A DNA stretch of 54,788 bases from an uncultured Candidatus Melainabacteria bacterium. GTDB lineage: Bacteria > Cyanobacteriota > Vampirovibrionia > Gastranaerophilales > Gastranaerophilaceae. The notes beneath the pieces are model-generated. The model made no database searches. It saw only the letters and a list, made by a program, of their open reading frames with translations, and was not told where the DNA came from. Shown one piece after another: positions 1 through 8,804 of this stretch. A program made the translations under genes and the position numbers. The stretch spans positions 1 through 54,788 of the forward strand of contig CAMUPF010000011.1 of NCBI GenBank assembly GCA_947090755.1. The letters run 5' to 3'. The number at the start of each line of letters is the position of its first letter. Position 1 is the stretch's first letter.

Positions 1-77
1 AATTTCCTTTCTCCCAAGTCGTGCTCGGGTTCGATTGTAGAACAGGCTCAGCCTGCCTGCCTTTCTTTTATATGTTT

Positions 78-106
78 ATTATGTAGCATGTTTCAAGACA
101 TGTCAA
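78..106 (-). promoter_or_regulatory. Pilin-type promoter P0, reading off the left edge
   Basis: On the minus strand TTGACA (101-106), a 17-nt spacer and CATAAT (78-83) form a sigma-70-like promoter. The spacer ends in AACATGCTA, the same block found in front of the three pilin genes at 6060, 11186 and 14822. The transcript would run left out of the window. A purine-rich stretch (AGAAAGGA) near positions 3-10 on the minus strand could be the ribosome-binding site of a gene starting just beyond position 1. By analogy it may be a fourth pilin cassette, but no coding sequence is visible here. An imperfect palindrome (CAGGCTgAGCCTG, about 46-58) lies in its 5' leader. Confidence 0.6.
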
Positions 107-118
107 TACAAAAGAGAA

Positions 119-143
119 AGAGGAGGCAATTAAAACCTCCTCT
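119..143 (-). terminator. Terminator of the HEAT-repeat gene
   Basis: AGAGGAGG (119-126) pairs with CCTCCTCT (136-143) around a 9-nt loop. On the minus strand the stem is followed by the T-rich TTCTCTTTTG. It sits about 40 bp after the stop codon of the gene at 184-1314 and just upstream of promoter P0, so it separates the two transcripts. Confidence 0.6.
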
Positions 144-183
144 AGTCAACAGAAAGGATATTAAATTATATAATTCTTATTAA

Positions 184-1314
184 TTATGCTTTGTTTAATT
201 TAGCCAAAGCTGCTGTTGCTGTTTCTTGAACGTTTTTGTCTTGATCGTTTTTCGCGATTGTAAAGATTGTGTTCAAGTCGTCTTTGTATTCAGGTCTTTC
301 AATATAGCTCAAAGACTCGATTGCTGACGCTCTAACCATCGGGTTAGGGTTTGATTTCAACTGTTCCACAACATTTACTGCACCCGGCAATTCAGTGATT
401 GGAACTACTTGTCCTGACAATTTTTGTACTTCATCACCGAAGAGTTTTTGCATGATTGCCATTGTGAAAAGTGCGTAACTTTTGTTTCTTTCAGCCTGTT
501 CTTTTGGTGTCATTGTGTTAGCGAGTTCTTTTTCGGCGTCAGAAACTTCTTTGCCAGTCATAATTTTTTGTCTTGCTTCCATTTGTTCTTTTGAAGGGCC
601 GACTAAATCTTTTGTATCTGCGCTAAGAATGTCAGTTAAAGATTTAACAACTCTTTCATCTAACAATTCAGTAGCTTTTTGCGGATCCTGATTAACCATC
701 ATTGCGATGTTTTCCATAGCTGATGCCTGTTTTTCATAGTCAGGGTTTGTTAATTCAGCGATAAACGCGTTGATATCAACCTGCGGTTTAAGTTCTTGCG
801 GTTGTTCAATTTCAACTTTAGGTTGAGCGGCTTCCGGTTTAACTTCTTCTTGTGGTTTTACGTCAGCAGCAACAGCTTGAGAAATTGCAGGTTCCGGAAC
901 AGCAACTGCTGCCGGAGCGTTGATATTTTGTTGAATAACCTGCGGTTGAACTGCCGGTTGAACAGGTTGTTCAATTACCGGTTGTTGCGCAACTGCTTGC
1001 GGTTGAGCCTGTGCTGAGCAAACAGGGCATGTGCAAGGTTGAACTGTTTGTGCAGGCATGTAATATGGTTGTTGAGCCGCTTGTGGGTAGTTGTATAAAT
1101 CAGCCTGCGGGTAAGAATAGTACGGCATGGTTGGTGCAGCGTAACCTGCTTGAGATTGTTGTGCTCCCGGAGCCTGTACTGTTGCGCCGTTGATAGCGAT
1201 TTTTACGGCGTTGTAATCCGCTTGAGGTGCTTGCTGCGGCATATACATAGGGTTTTGCATATACTGTTGTTGCTGCAAGTGGTACGGATTTTGGATACTT
1301 GGTACTTGAATCAT
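184..1314 (-). CDS. HEAT-repeat protein with Gln/Pro-rich N-terminal region
   Basis: A 376-aa protein of unknown role. Residues 1-175 are low-complexity, rich in Gln, Pro, Ala and Tyr, with a CTCPVC motif near residue 95 that could bind a metal. Residues about 180-376 are helical and resemble HEAT-like repeats (for example NPMVRASAIESLSYI and NVQETATAALAKL near the end), suggesting a protein-protein scaffold. No signal peptide or membrane segment is seen. The start is the ATG at 1314, preceded by a purine-rich GAAAGGAAC. It is a single-gene unit with its own terminator. The HEAT assignment rests on pattern, not on a profile search. Confidence 0.75.
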   Translation of the reverse strand: MIQVPSIQNPYHLQQQQYMQNPMYMPQQAPQADYNAVKIAINGATVQAPGAQQSQAGYAAPTMPYYSYPQADLYNYPQAAQQPYYMPAQTVQPCTCPVCSAQAQPQAVAQQPVIEQPVQPAVQPQVIQQNINAPAAVAVPEPAISQAVAADVKPQEEVKPEAAQPKVEIEQPQELKPQVDINAFIAELTNPDYEKQASAMENIAMMVNQDPQKATELLDERVVKSLTDILSADTKDLVGPSKEQMEARQKIMTGKEVSDAEKELANTMTPKEQAERNKSYALFTMAIMQKLFGDEVQKLSGQVVPITELPGAVNVVEQLKSNPNPMVRASAIESLSYIERPEYKDDLNTIFTIAKNDQDKNVQETATAALAKLNKA

Positions 1315-1477
1315 ATAATTTGTTCCTTTCAGATAACTTATATTCGCTTTCTATTCTTCTAATATCCCTCAAGAAAAAAAATTGCTAAATTCCCGATTTG
1401 TTTTTAATAATTCTTAACAATATCCCTGAGATAACAAAAGAAATAAAATAGATATATATTTACATAACTTTATTGTA

Positions 1478-1507
1478 TTACAATAAAACTTATTTTTATG
1501 CTATAAT
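1478..1507 (+). promoter_or_regulatory. Promoter of the transketolase-ftsEX operon
   Basis: An extended -10 element TGCTATAAT (-10 hexamer 1502-1507) with a weak -35 TTACAA (1478-1483) at an 18-nt spacing. It gives a predicted start near 1514 and a short 5' leader before the GGGGGG ribosome-binding site at 1539-1544. The AT-rich stretch 1315-1477 upstream shows nothing else I can support. Confidence 0.55.
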
Positions 1508-1548
1508 GTGATTGTTGTTACATTGTTTTACAAATTATGGGGGGTATG

Positions 1549-2493
1549 ATGTCCGTTAATACTAAAGAAAGACGCTCTGTACGCAATGTTTTTGGCGATA
1601 CTCTGGCTAAGCTGGGCGAAACATATAAAGATATTGTTGTTTTAGATGCGGATCTGGCATGCTCTACCCAAACACAAATTTTCGGGAAGAAATTTCCTGA
1701 ACGTTTTTTTGACACAGGAATCGCAGAACAGGATATGGTAGCGACCGCGGCAGGACTGGCTGCCGCCGGTAAAATTCCGTTTGCAGCGACATTTGCAATA
1801 TTTGCGACCGGAAGAACTTACGACCAGATTAGGAATTCTATATGCTACCCGAAACTTAACGTAAAAATCGTCGGAACCCATGGCGGAGTAACCGTAGGTG
1901 AAGATGGTGCAAGCCATCAGGCACTGGAAGATGTTGCACTTATGCGCTCAATTCCAAATATGATGGTGGTGGTTCCCTCTGACTGCAAAGAATGCGAAGA
2001 GGTTATAAAATTTGCGGCAGATTATAACGGCCCGATGTACATAAGACTTGCAAGAACTAACCTTGTTGATATTTTTGACGAAAATTATAAATTTACGCCT
2101 TACACCGCAAACGTTGTTAGAGAAGGTAAAGATTTCACCGTTATTTCAAACGGCGAAACGCTGGCTGAAGTTCTTATCGCTGCGGATATTCTTAAAGAAA
2201 AAGGCATTGAACTTGAAGTTATAAGCATGCCTGTTATTAAACCATTTGACGCGAATACCGTTATCAAAAGCGCCGAAAAAACAGGATTTGTCGTAACAGT
2301 TGAAAACCATTCCGTAATAAACGGTCTTGGCAGTGCTGTTTGTGAAGTTCTATCAGAAAAACTTCCAACCCGAGTACACAGAATCGGCGTTAACGATAAA
2401 TTCGGACAAAGCGGTAAATGGACAGAACTTATGGACTTCTACGGGCTAACCGCCGAAAAAATAGCTTTACAAATACAGGAATTAAGGAAATAA
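1549..2493 (+). CDS. Transketolase, C-terminal subunit
   Basis: The C-terminal half of a split transketolase (about 314 aa): the pyrimidine-binding domain plus the C-terminal domain. The family transfers two-carbon units between sugar phosphates using thiamine diphosphate. Visible motifs are GIAEQ (the Glu that activates thiamine diphosphate), THGGVTVGEDGASHQ and ALMRSIPNM, all typical of this half. The N-terminal half, which carries the diphosphate-binding GDG motif, is not adjacent: the upstream gene is divergent and unrelated. In-frame ATGs lie at 1537, 1546 and 1549; I chose 1549 because GGGGGG ends 4 nt before it. The stop is 2 nt before ftsE, so it heads that operon. Confidence 0.88.
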   Translation: MSVNTKERRSVRNVFGDTLAKLGETYKDIVVLDADLACSTQTQIFGKKFPERFFDTGIAEQDMVATAAGLAAAGKIPFAATFAIFATGRTYDQIRNSICYPKLNVKIVGTHGGVTVGEDGASHQALEDVALMRSIPNMMVVVPSDCKECEEVIKFAADYNGPMYIRLARTNLVDIFDENYKFTPYTANVVREGKDFTVISNGETLAEVLIAADILKEKGIELEVISMPVIKPFDANTVIKSAEKTGFVVTVENHSVINGLGSAVCEVLSEKLPTRVHRIGVNDKFGQSGKWTELMDFYGLTAEKIALQIQELRK

Positions 2494-2495
2494 TA

Positions 2496-3176
2496 ATGAT
2501 TCAATTCAGGAACGTAACTAAAAAATACAAAAACGGCAAATACGCTCTTAAAAATATTAATCTGGATATCCTACCGGGTGAATTTGTTTTTGTCGTAGGG
2601 GCATCAGGTGCCGGTAAATCTACACTGATGAAACTTCTTTACCACGAAGAAGTACCGACTTCCGGTTTTGTCACAATCTGCGGCAAAGATATAGGCCAAT
2701 TGAAAAATGATGAAGTTCCTATCCTTAGACGCCAGATGGGAATAGTCTTTCAGGATTACAAACTTTTACAAAATAAAACCGTTTATGACAACGTTGCATA
2801 CGTAATCAGAACACTCGGGATAAGTACAAAAGAAATCCGTTCACGCGTTACAAGTGCACTTAGTGTTGTAGGCTTAAGTGATAAGCTAACGGCATATCCG
2901 GGTGAACTTTCAGGCGGGGAACAACAGAGAGTCGGAATTGCAAGAGCGCTGGTAAGCGGCCCGCGCTTACTCATCGCAGACGAACCGACAGGAAACCTTG
3001 ACCCGACAAACTCTATGGAAATCATGCAGATTTTAGACCAGATTAACCAGAGAGGAATAACCGTTATTGTTTCAACACACGATGAAGTTATGGTTAACTA
3101 TATGAGAAAACGCGTTATTACACTCGGTTTCGGTGAAATTATCAGAGATAAACAAGCAGGTACCTATGAACAATAG
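2496..3176 (+). CDS. ftsE: Cell-division ATP-binding protein FtsE
   Basis: ABC-type ATPase (226 aa) that pairs with FtsX at the division site to control cell-wall hydrolases. Visible: Walker A GASGAGKS at residues 35-42, Q-loop (FQDYKLL), signature LSGGEQQ at 138-144, Walker B LLIADEP at 158-164 and the switch His in VSTHD. The start at 2496 (MIQFRNVTKKY) fits the family length and sits after AGGAAATAATA; the longer reading frame upstream lies within the transketolase gene and is not used. It overlaps ftsX by 11 bp, implying translational coupling. Confidence 0.93.
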   Translation: MIQFRNVTKKYKNGKYALKNINLDILPGEFVFVVGASGAGKSTLMKLLYHEEVPTSGFVTICGKDIGQLKNDEVPILRRQMGIVFQDYKLLQNKTVYDNVAYVIRTLGISTKEIRSRVTSALSVVGLSDKLTAYPGELSGGEQQRVGIARALVSGPRLLIADEPTGNLDPTNSMEIMQILDQINQRGITVIVSTHDEVMVNYMRKRVITLGFGEIIRDKQAGTYEQ

Positions 3177-4077
3177 TAATATGAGAATAAGACAATCCGT
3201 AAAAAAACATGTTCCAAACGATAAACTCTGTGAAGTCAGAATTTTATACAGACTTGTAAAAGAGGCTATTAACGACCTTAAGGGAACCGGATTACTGGTT
3301 AATATCGTAATCATCACAACAATGACTGCGATTTTGACGATTTTTGGTGTTTTCTTCCGCTCTACACTTTCTATTTCGTCATTTGCAAAAGAACTCGGCA
3401 AAGTCCTTGAGGTATCTGTTTATCTTAAAAATGACACGAATATAGATTATGCGACCAAACAAATTGAAGGGATTGACCACGTAACAAAAATTACGCTTAT
3501 ACCTAAGCAAGTTTCCTGGGATTCTCTAAAAAAAGAACTGGATTTGCCGGATATATCGAACCCGCTGCCGGATACGCTGCATGTCAGAATTGATAAACCT
3601 ACTAATGTAGAAGGGGTATGTGATTCGGTAAGAAAACTTTCTTATGTTGAAGATGTCAACTATGCAAAAGATTTAGCGGAAAAAATTAATACCGCAAACA
3701 ATATTGTTTCGCGCCTTATGGTAGTAGTTGTTGCTATTATCGGGATACTAACCGTTACAATCATCAACAATACGATTCTGCTTGTAATTCAGTCACGTAA
3801 AGATGAAATCGAAATTATGCGGCTAATGGGTGTAAGCAACTGGTACATACGATTCCCGCTGTTGCTGCAGGGCGCATATTACGGATTTATGGGTGCTTTA
3901 ATCTCCATAATCCCTATGTATATGGTTCATAAACACCTTATGACCGTACATAACTTCTTCTTTGTGCCGAGCACAGATTACGCCTTAAACCTTGTTATTA
4001 TTACAGTATTCCTCGTCGGTATCGTATTCGGAGCCGGCGGAAGTTTCATCTGTATCAAAAAACACCTGCAAGTGTAG
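3166..4077 (+). CDS. ftsX: Cell-division permease FtsX
   Basis: Integral membrane partner of FtsE, 303 aa. The layout is the family one: a first membrane segment near residues 45-70 (VNIVIITTMTAILTIFGVFF), a periplasmic loop of about 110 residues that usually contacts cell-wall hydrolase activators, then three closely spaced segments in the C-terminal FtsX/MacB-type domain, with RLMGVSNWYIRFPLL between them. Start chosen at ATG 3166, overlapping the end of ftsE; a GTG at 3133 would lengthen it inside ftsE without support. Downstream gene follows after 9 bp. Confidence 0.9.
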   Translation: MNNSNMRIRQSVKKHVPNDKLCEVRILYRLVKEAINDLKGTGLLVNIVIITTMTAILTIFGVFFRSTLSISSFAKELGKVLEVSVYLKNDTNIDYATKQIEGIDHVTKITLIPKQVSWDSLKKELDLPDISNPLPDTLHVRIDKPTNVEGVCDSVRKLSYVEDVNYAKDLAEKINTANNIVSRLMVVVVAIIGILTVTIINNTILLVIQSRKDEIEIMRLMGVSNWYIRFPLLLQGAYYGFMGALISIIPMYMVHKHLMTVHNFFFVPSTDYALNLVIITVFLVGIVFGAGGSFICIKKHLQV

Positions 4078-4086
4078 GGGCTAATA

Positions 4087-4449
4087 ATGGTAAACGAAGG
4101 CGATTTCAAATTATTTAGAAATATTTTCATTGCAAAATGCGAAAAAGCTGTTAATCCCGCGTTTTACCGTATCAAACAAAAATACGAAAGAAATTTTAAA
4201 AATACAAAAATAAAATATTCCATTGATAACGATATGGCCGAATTTTTACTGGTAAATTTCGAAAGTACCAATACTTTTCGAATTCTATATCAGATGAACA
4301 AGCCAAAGGTCTATGTGAATATTCATTATATCGGGCTTGATACACCTGAGGATGAAGTATTTGAACTTTCGTTTACACAATTAACACCGAGGACACTGTG
4401 TGACCTCTTAGAAAAATTTATAGCAAATTGTAAAACAATAGGAGAATAA
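4087..4449 (+). CDS. Small hypothetical protein in the ftsEX operon
   Basis: A 120-aa soluble protein I do not recognise. It has no signal peptide and no membrane segment; the sequence is Lys/Asn-rich at the start (KQKYERNFKNTKIKY) and mixed alpha/beta after that. It begins 9 bp after ftsX, behind AGGGG, and ends 5 bp before the isochorismatase-family gene, so it is co-transcribed with both. Its place after ftsX hints at a division or envelope role, but nothing in the sequence shows this. Confidence 0.7.
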   Translation: MVNEGDFKLFRNIFIAKCEKAVNPAFYRIKQKYERNFKNTKIKYSIDNDMAEFLLVNFESTNTFRILYQMNKPKVYVNIHYIGLDTPEDEVFELSFTQLTPRTLCDLLEKFIANCKTIGE

Positions 4450-4454
4450 TTTTA

Positions 4455-4991
4455 ATGGGCTTATTAAACTCTGACAACTGCCTTGTTGTGGCAATAGATT
4501 TTCAAGAACGGCTTGTTAATATGCTGGAAAAACCGGATTCAGCGATAAAAATGGCGAAGTTAATGCAGGCGGCAAAGATATTAAATATTCCGGCGATTGT
4601 GACAGAACAGTACCCGCAAGGGCTTGGCAAAACAATTGTTGATATTGACGTTGAAGGTACACAGGTTATTGAAAAAACAGCATTTTCTGCAATGCAGCAG
4701 GAAGAATTTAGAACAGCAGTAGAAGCAAGCGGGAAAAAACAGATTGTCATCGGCGGAATAGAAACACATATTTGCGTTCACCAGACTGTTTCAGAACTTA
4801 TCGACGCCGGATACGAGGTCTACGTTGTAAAAGACGCCTGCGCAAGCAGAAATAAGGCTGAATTCAAAGCCGGACTTGAGGCGATGAAAGGGAACGGGGC
4901 AAAAATCACCTGCCTCGAAATAGTTCTTTTTGAACTGCTACGAACCTCAAAACATCCGAACTTTAAAGCAGTACAAGCATTGATTAAATAA
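4455..4991 (+). CDS. Isochorismatase-family cysteine hydrolase
   Basis: 178-aa cysteine hydrolase of the isochorismatase/nicotinamidase superfamily. The expected catalytic triad is visible: Asp15 (VAIDFQE), Lys74 (IEKTAFS) and Cys107 (GGIETHICV), with the usual cis-peptide region just before the Cys. The short length and the absence of a nicotinamidase metal-binding DxH motif favour the YcaC/DUF-type hydrolases of unknown substrate. It is the last gene of the transketolase-ftsEX operon, with a GGAG ribosome-binding site, and is followed at once by a strong terminator. Confidence 0.85.
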   Translation: MGLLNSDNCLVVAIDFQERLVNMLEKPDSAIKMAKLMQAAKILNIPAIVTEQYPQGLGKTIVDIDVEGTQVIEKTAFSAMQQEEFRTAVEASGKKQIVIGGIETHICVHQTVSELIDAGYEVYVVKDACASRNKAEFKAGLEAMKGNGAKITCLEIVLFELLRTSKHPNFKAVQALIK

Positions 4992-4992
4992 T

Positions 4993-5015
4993 AAAGGCGG
5001 CCTGCGGCCGCCTTT
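4993..5015. terminator. Bidirectional terminator
   Basis: A perfect 10-bp stem, AAAGGCGGCC (4993-5002) with GGCCGCCTTT (5006-5015), and a 3-nt loop, followed by TATTTT on the plus strand. It lies between the convergent isochorismatase-family gene and pilin gene 1 and could end both transcripts. Confidence 0.85.
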
Positions 5016-5019
5016 ATTT

Positions 5020-5961
5020 TCATCGTTTTATACACCGAACGTCTTTTGCACCGGTTCGCGCCCAACCGTTCATACTACCTGTCGGATAATGCATATACCA
5101 TCCTGACGTAACACTTCTTACCGAACTTGACCAATAATCCCAGTTCGTTGCACCGCCAATCAACAGTTTGTTATAAAACATCGCAGACAATTCTTCCCTA
5201 TTAGGCAAGCGGCTTTCACTATCCAGCTTTGAACAAGCCGCTCCTGCGTCGGGCTGTGTTGCAGGCGCCGCGTTTTGAATTACAGGAATCGGAGCAACTA
5301 CCTGAGAGTCTGACGGATATAGGGCAGTAATAAAACCAATATCCTTGCCAACAGTATTCGGGCCTTTATTACCATTTAAATCGTAGACAAAATTCGTACA
5401 CATTCTGGATTGAGTCATATAATTAGTAGTTACATTATTATCAGGTTTGCAGTAAGGATTGTAAAATACCGCAATACTTTCACCGTTTGCAGTTTCAAAA
5501 GCGGCTGCTTTCGTATCAATTTGCGAATAACTATACCTATCACCTGTTCCACCACCAAAACTATAATACACAGAAAAATTGACAAAAGTACTGTTTAATT
5601 CTGAAATTTTTGCAGGGAACGCAGAAATATTTGAGCCCATCAGATTTGTAAATGAGGACGGAATTCCACAATCTGAAAGGTGGTCAGCGTCACAAATGTT
5701 GTTAATTTTTAGGACTTTTGATAAGCCTTCGGTGACGAAGGTTTCAGCGGCGGTATCGGCCGTCACACTATGGTTTTCATCTTCGGTTAAGGTTCCGTAA
5801 CCATTTAATGCCGGCATTAGCGCGATTGCCTGACTGAAGCGGGCGTATAAGGCTTTGCGTTGTGTGTTCCACGTGCGTTCGTTAATATTACCCGTCAAAC
5901 TCGGTAATGTAATCGCTGCAACCACCCCGATTATTGTCAACGACAGTAAGATTTCTGCCAT
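5020..5961 (-). CDS. Phase-variable type IV pilin-like protein 1 (body)
   Basis: Type IV pilin/pseudopilin family. The open frame from ATG 5961 gives 313 aa starting MAEILLSLTIIGVVAA, but the true prepilin start is upstream at ATG 6040 (MNKIVSILT..., after GGAGG). Between them is a run of 13 G; with 12 G the frame would continue to ...KRLG|FTMAEILL, a textbook prepilin peptidase site with Glu at +5. As assembled the leader stops after 20 codons, so the gene is out of frame. The mature protein has the hydrophobic helix, a conserved pilin domain to about residue 110, and a C-terminal domain (RLPNREELSAMFYN, YWSSS, final DVRCIKR) resembling the DUF1566/Lcl C-type-lectin-like fold, probably exposed at a pilus tip. 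Expressed from promoter P1. Confidence 0.85.
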   Translation of the reverse strand: MAEILLSLTIIGVVAAITLPSLTGNINERTWNTQRKALYARFSQAIALMPALNGYGTLTEDENHSVTADTAAETFVTEGLSKVLKINNICDADHLSDCGIPSSFTNLMGSNISAFPAKISELNSTFVNFSVYYSFGGGTGDRYSYSQIDTKAAAFETANGESIAVFYNPYCKPDNNVTTNYMTQSRMCTNFVYDLNGNKGPNTVGKDIGFITALYPSDSQVVAPIPVIQNAAPATQPDAGAACSKLDSESRLPNREELSAMFYNKLLIGGATNWDYWSSSVRSVTSGWYMHYPTGSMNGWARTGAKDVRCIKR

Positions 5962-6000
5962 AGTGAAACCTAAGCGCTTAGATGTGCCTGTTAAGGCACG

Positions 6001-6013
6001 CCCCCCCCCCCCC
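6001..6013 (-). repeat. Homopolymeric G tract (13 G) in the leader of pilin 1
   Basis: Thirteen G on the minus strand, after codon 9 of the leader ORF that starts at ATG 6040. From ATG 6040 to the pilin ATG 5961 is 79 nt, so the frame is off by +1; 12 G would give 78 nt and an in-frame leader of 24 residues ending KRLG before the mature Phe. With 13 G translation meets TAA after 20 codons. Long G runs slip during replication, so this is a plausible ON/OFF switch. Sequencing or assembly error in the run is the main alternative. Confidence 0.75.
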
Positions 6014-6059
6014 TGTCAAAATACTTACAATCTTATTCATTTCATCCTCCTTTTCCATC

Positions 6060-6088
6060 ATTATGTAGCATGTTTTATTATAAGTCAA
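6060..6088 (-). promoter_or_regulatory. Pilin promoter P1
   Basis: On the minus strand TTGACT (6083-6088), 17-nt spacer, CATAAT (6060-6065). The spacer ends in AACATGCTA, shared with P0 and P3 (AACATGGTA in P2). The GGAGG ribosome-binding site of the leader ORF lies at 6046-6050, so the 5' leader is very short. The promoter sits between the end of valS and the pilin. Confidence 0.75.
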
Positions 6089-6107
6089 GGGGGCTTACGC
6101 CCCTCGA

Positions 6108-8753
6108 CTAACTTTGGAGTTCTTCAATCAAATCATTGATTGTTTTTTCCTGAATCGTTATTTCTTCAATACGCGCGTTGGTTTGTTCTATCAACTCTTT
6201 AGGTGCGTTTTGAACAAACTTTTCGTTCTTCATACGGCCCGCGAGTGAATTTTTCTCGTTAACCAATTTTTCTAACTTCTTCTTCTGACGCGCAATTTCC
6301 GCGTTGAAATCAATCAGGTTTTCAAGCCTGATAATAATTTTTGACGCTGAAACAACCGCGGTTGCGGATTTTTTCGGTGACGGTGCATTTACATCGCCAT
6401 AAGTTATATTTTCAACTTTCGCAAGTCGTTGGATTAAAGCTTCAATTGCTTCAAACACCGGTTTTTCAGATTTTTCGGCACGAATTTCAACGTCAAATTT
6501 AACAGACATCGGAATATTAAAGCTTTGGCGTACGTTTCTGACGGATTTAATTGTTTCAAAAACGAGTTCCATTTCTTCGCGTTCTGTCGGGAAGACCAAG
6601 GTGTCTTTGAATTGCGGGAATTCAGAAACCATAATCGCCTTCACGTCAGTATTTTTCGGAATCAACTGCCAAACTTGTTCTGTAATATGCGGCATAATCG
6701 GGTGAAGCATTCTTAATGACATATCAAGAACGTATCTCAAAACACGTTGGGTATTGAGTTTCAGACTTTCATCCGCGAGTTGAATTTTAGCGATTTCAAC
6801 GTACCAGTCACAGTATGAATTCCAGAAGAAATCATAGAGAATATGAGCGTTTTCGCCGATTCGGAAGTTTTTAATATTTTCGTTGAATTCTTTAGCCACT
6901 GAATTCAATTTGTCCAGAATCCATTTGTCAACGATTGTAAGTTTTGAAAAATCGATTTCTTTATCGTCAACGCCTTGAAGGTTCATCAACACGAAACGTG
7001 AAGCGTTCCAGATTTTGTTCGCGAAGTTTCTGCCATATTCAAAACGTTCATCAGAAATCTTAATATCCTGACCGCCGTATGTGCAAAGTGAAGTCATTGT
7101 AAATCTCAAAGCGTCACAGCCGTATTTGTCGATAATTTGAACAGGGTCGATTGTGTTACCTTTAGATTTAGACATTTTTTGACCTTTTTCGTCGCGGATA
7201 AGGCCGTGGATGTAAACGGTTGAGAACGGCGCTTTACCGGTGAATTCCAGCCCCATAGTAATCATTCTTGCGACCCAGAAGAAAATAATATCAAAACCGG
7301 TTACAAGAGTTGTTGTAGGGTAGAATTTTTTGAAATCTTCACTGTCGGTGTTTGGCCAGCCCATAGTTGAGAACGGCCAGAGGCCTGAAGAGAACCACGT
7401 ATCAAGGCAATCAGTTTCCTGAACATAATTTTCAGGATCCGGATTTTCTTTTGCAACGACCATTTCGCCTGTAACTTTATGATAGTATGCCGGAATTTGG
7501 TGTCCCCACCAGATTTGACGGGAAATACACCAGTCGCGAATGTTTTCCATCCAGCCTAAGTAGTTCTTTTCCCAACGTTCTGGTACGAATTTAATTCTTC
7601 CGTCTTTAACTGCAGCGATTGCTTCTTTTGCAAGCGGTTCCATTTTAACAAACCATTGTTCTGAAAGAAGCGGTTCAATTGTAGTGTTGCAGCGCTGGCA
7701 TTTACCGACGTTGTGTTCGTGGTCGCGAATACGTAAAAGCGCCTGTTTTTCCTGAAGCATTTCAACGATTTTCTTACGCGCAGCATATCTTTCCATACCG
7801 CGGATTTCCCAAGGAACTTCCGGACAATCTTTCATTGTTCCGTCCTCGTTCATAATCCAGATTGGCTGTAAGTTGTGGCGTTTGCCGACTTCGTAGTCGT
7901 TAGGGTCGTGTGCAGGTGTAATTTTAACCGCTCCGGTACCGAAAGATTTATCAACGTATTCGTCAGCAATAATCGGTATTTCTCTTCCTGAAAGCGGAAT
8001 AACAACTGTTTTGCCAATCAACTCAGAATATTTTTTATCAGACGGGTTAACAGCTATGGCAACATCACCGAAAATCGTTTCAGGGCGTGTTGTAGCAACG
8101 ATAATTGCCCCGGGTTCACCTTTAAGATGGTAAGAAATCTCCCACATGTGCCCTTGTTCGGTTTCGTATTCTGTTTCAACGTCAGAAATAGCACTCATAC
8201 AGCGTGGGCACCAGTTTACAATGTAGGCGCCTTTGTAGATTAAGCCTTTTTCATAAAGTCTTACGAAAACCTCTTTTACAGCGTCAGAACAGCCTTTATC
8301 GAAAGTAAATCTTTCTCTTGAGCGGTCAAAAGACGCACCTAGGCGTTTCATCTGGTCTAAGATAGTGCTTCTGTGTTCGTTTGTCCACTGCCAGGTACGT
8401 TCCAAGAACTTTTCTCTTCCTAAATCATGACGTGTAAGGCCTTCTTTAGCGATTTGTTTTTCAACAACATTTTGAGTCGCAAGGCCTGCGTGGTCAGTAC
8501 CCGGAAGCCATAGCGTTTCGTAACCGGCCATACGGTGATAGCGTGTCAGAATATCCTGCAAAGTTTCATCAAGCGCGTGGCCCATGTGAAGCACACCTGT
8601 GACGTTTGGCGGCGGAATCACTATTGAATAAGGTTCTTTTTGGCTTTTGGCATCAGCCTTAAATAAATCATTTTCTTCCCAGAACTTATAAATTTCACGC
8701 TCTGTGTTCTGCGCGTCGTAAACGGTTGGTAAATCTTCAATTTTTATAGTCAT
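6108..8753 (-). CDS. valS: Valyl-tRNA synthetase
   Basis: Class I aminoacyl-tRNA synthetase charging tRNA-Val, 881 aa. Visible: HIGH-type motif HMGH in PPNVTGVLHMGHAL, KMSKS in KGQKMSKSKGNT, the large CP1 editing insertion with VATTRPETIFGD, the anticodon-binding domain and the C-terminal coiled coil specific to ValRS (RQKKKLEKLVNEKNSL). The start is ATG 8753 (MTIKIEDLP), preceded by AGAGGG; a longer frame reaches 8780 without a ribosome-binding site. It follows upp by about 50 bp and probably belongs to the same transcript. Confidence 0.95.
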   Translation of the reverse strand: MTIKIEDLPTVYDAQNTEREIYKFWEENDLFKADAKSQKEPYSIVIPPPNVTGVLHMGHALDETLQDILTRYHRMAGYETLWLPGTDHAGLATQNVVEKQIAKEGLTRHDLGREKFLERTWQWTNEHRSTILDQMKRLGASFDRSRERFTFDKGCSDAVKEVFVRLYEKGLIYKGAYIVNWCPRCMSAISDVETEYETEQGHMWEISYHLKGEPGAIIVATTRPETIFGDVAIAVNPSDKKYSELIGKTVVIPLSGREIPIIADEYVDKSFGTGAVKITPAHDPNDYEVGKRHNLQPIWIMNEDGTMKDCPEVPWEIRGMERYAARKKIVEMLQEKQALLRIRDHEHNVGKCQRCNTTIEPLLSEQWFVKMEPLAKEAIAAVKDGRIKFVPERWEKNYLGWMENIRDWCISRQIWWGHQIPAYYHKVTGEMVVAKENPDPENYVQETDCLDTWFSSGLWPFSTMGWPNTDSEDFKKFYPTTTLVTGFDIIFFWVARMITMGLEFTGKAPFSTVYIHGLIRDEKGQKMSKSKGNTIDPVQIIDKYGCDALRFTMTSLCTYGGQDIKISDERFEYGRNFANKIWNASRFVLMNLQGVDDKEIDFSKLTIVDKWILDKLNSVAKEFNENIKNFRIGENAHILYDFFWNSYCDWYVEIAKIQLADESLKLNTQRVLRYVLDMSLRMLHPIMPHITEQVWQLIPKNTDVKAIMVSEFPQFKDTLVFPTEREEMELVFETIKSVRNVRQSFNIPMSVKFDVEIRAEKSEKPVFEAIEALIQRLAKVENITYGDVNAPSPKKSATAVVSASKIIIRLENLIDFNAEIARQKKKLEKLVNEKNSLAGRMKNEKFVQNAPKELIEQTNARIEEITIQEKTINDLIEELQS

Positions 8754-8804
8754 CTTAAATCCCTCTAATTTCTTAATCAAATTAATAGCACAAACAAAGG
8801 CGCT

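Noticed and set aside
1100-1372. 90-aa minus-strand ORF overlapping the HEAT gene start
   Set aside because: It is a frame shadow of the Gln/Pro-rich region and has no independent support.
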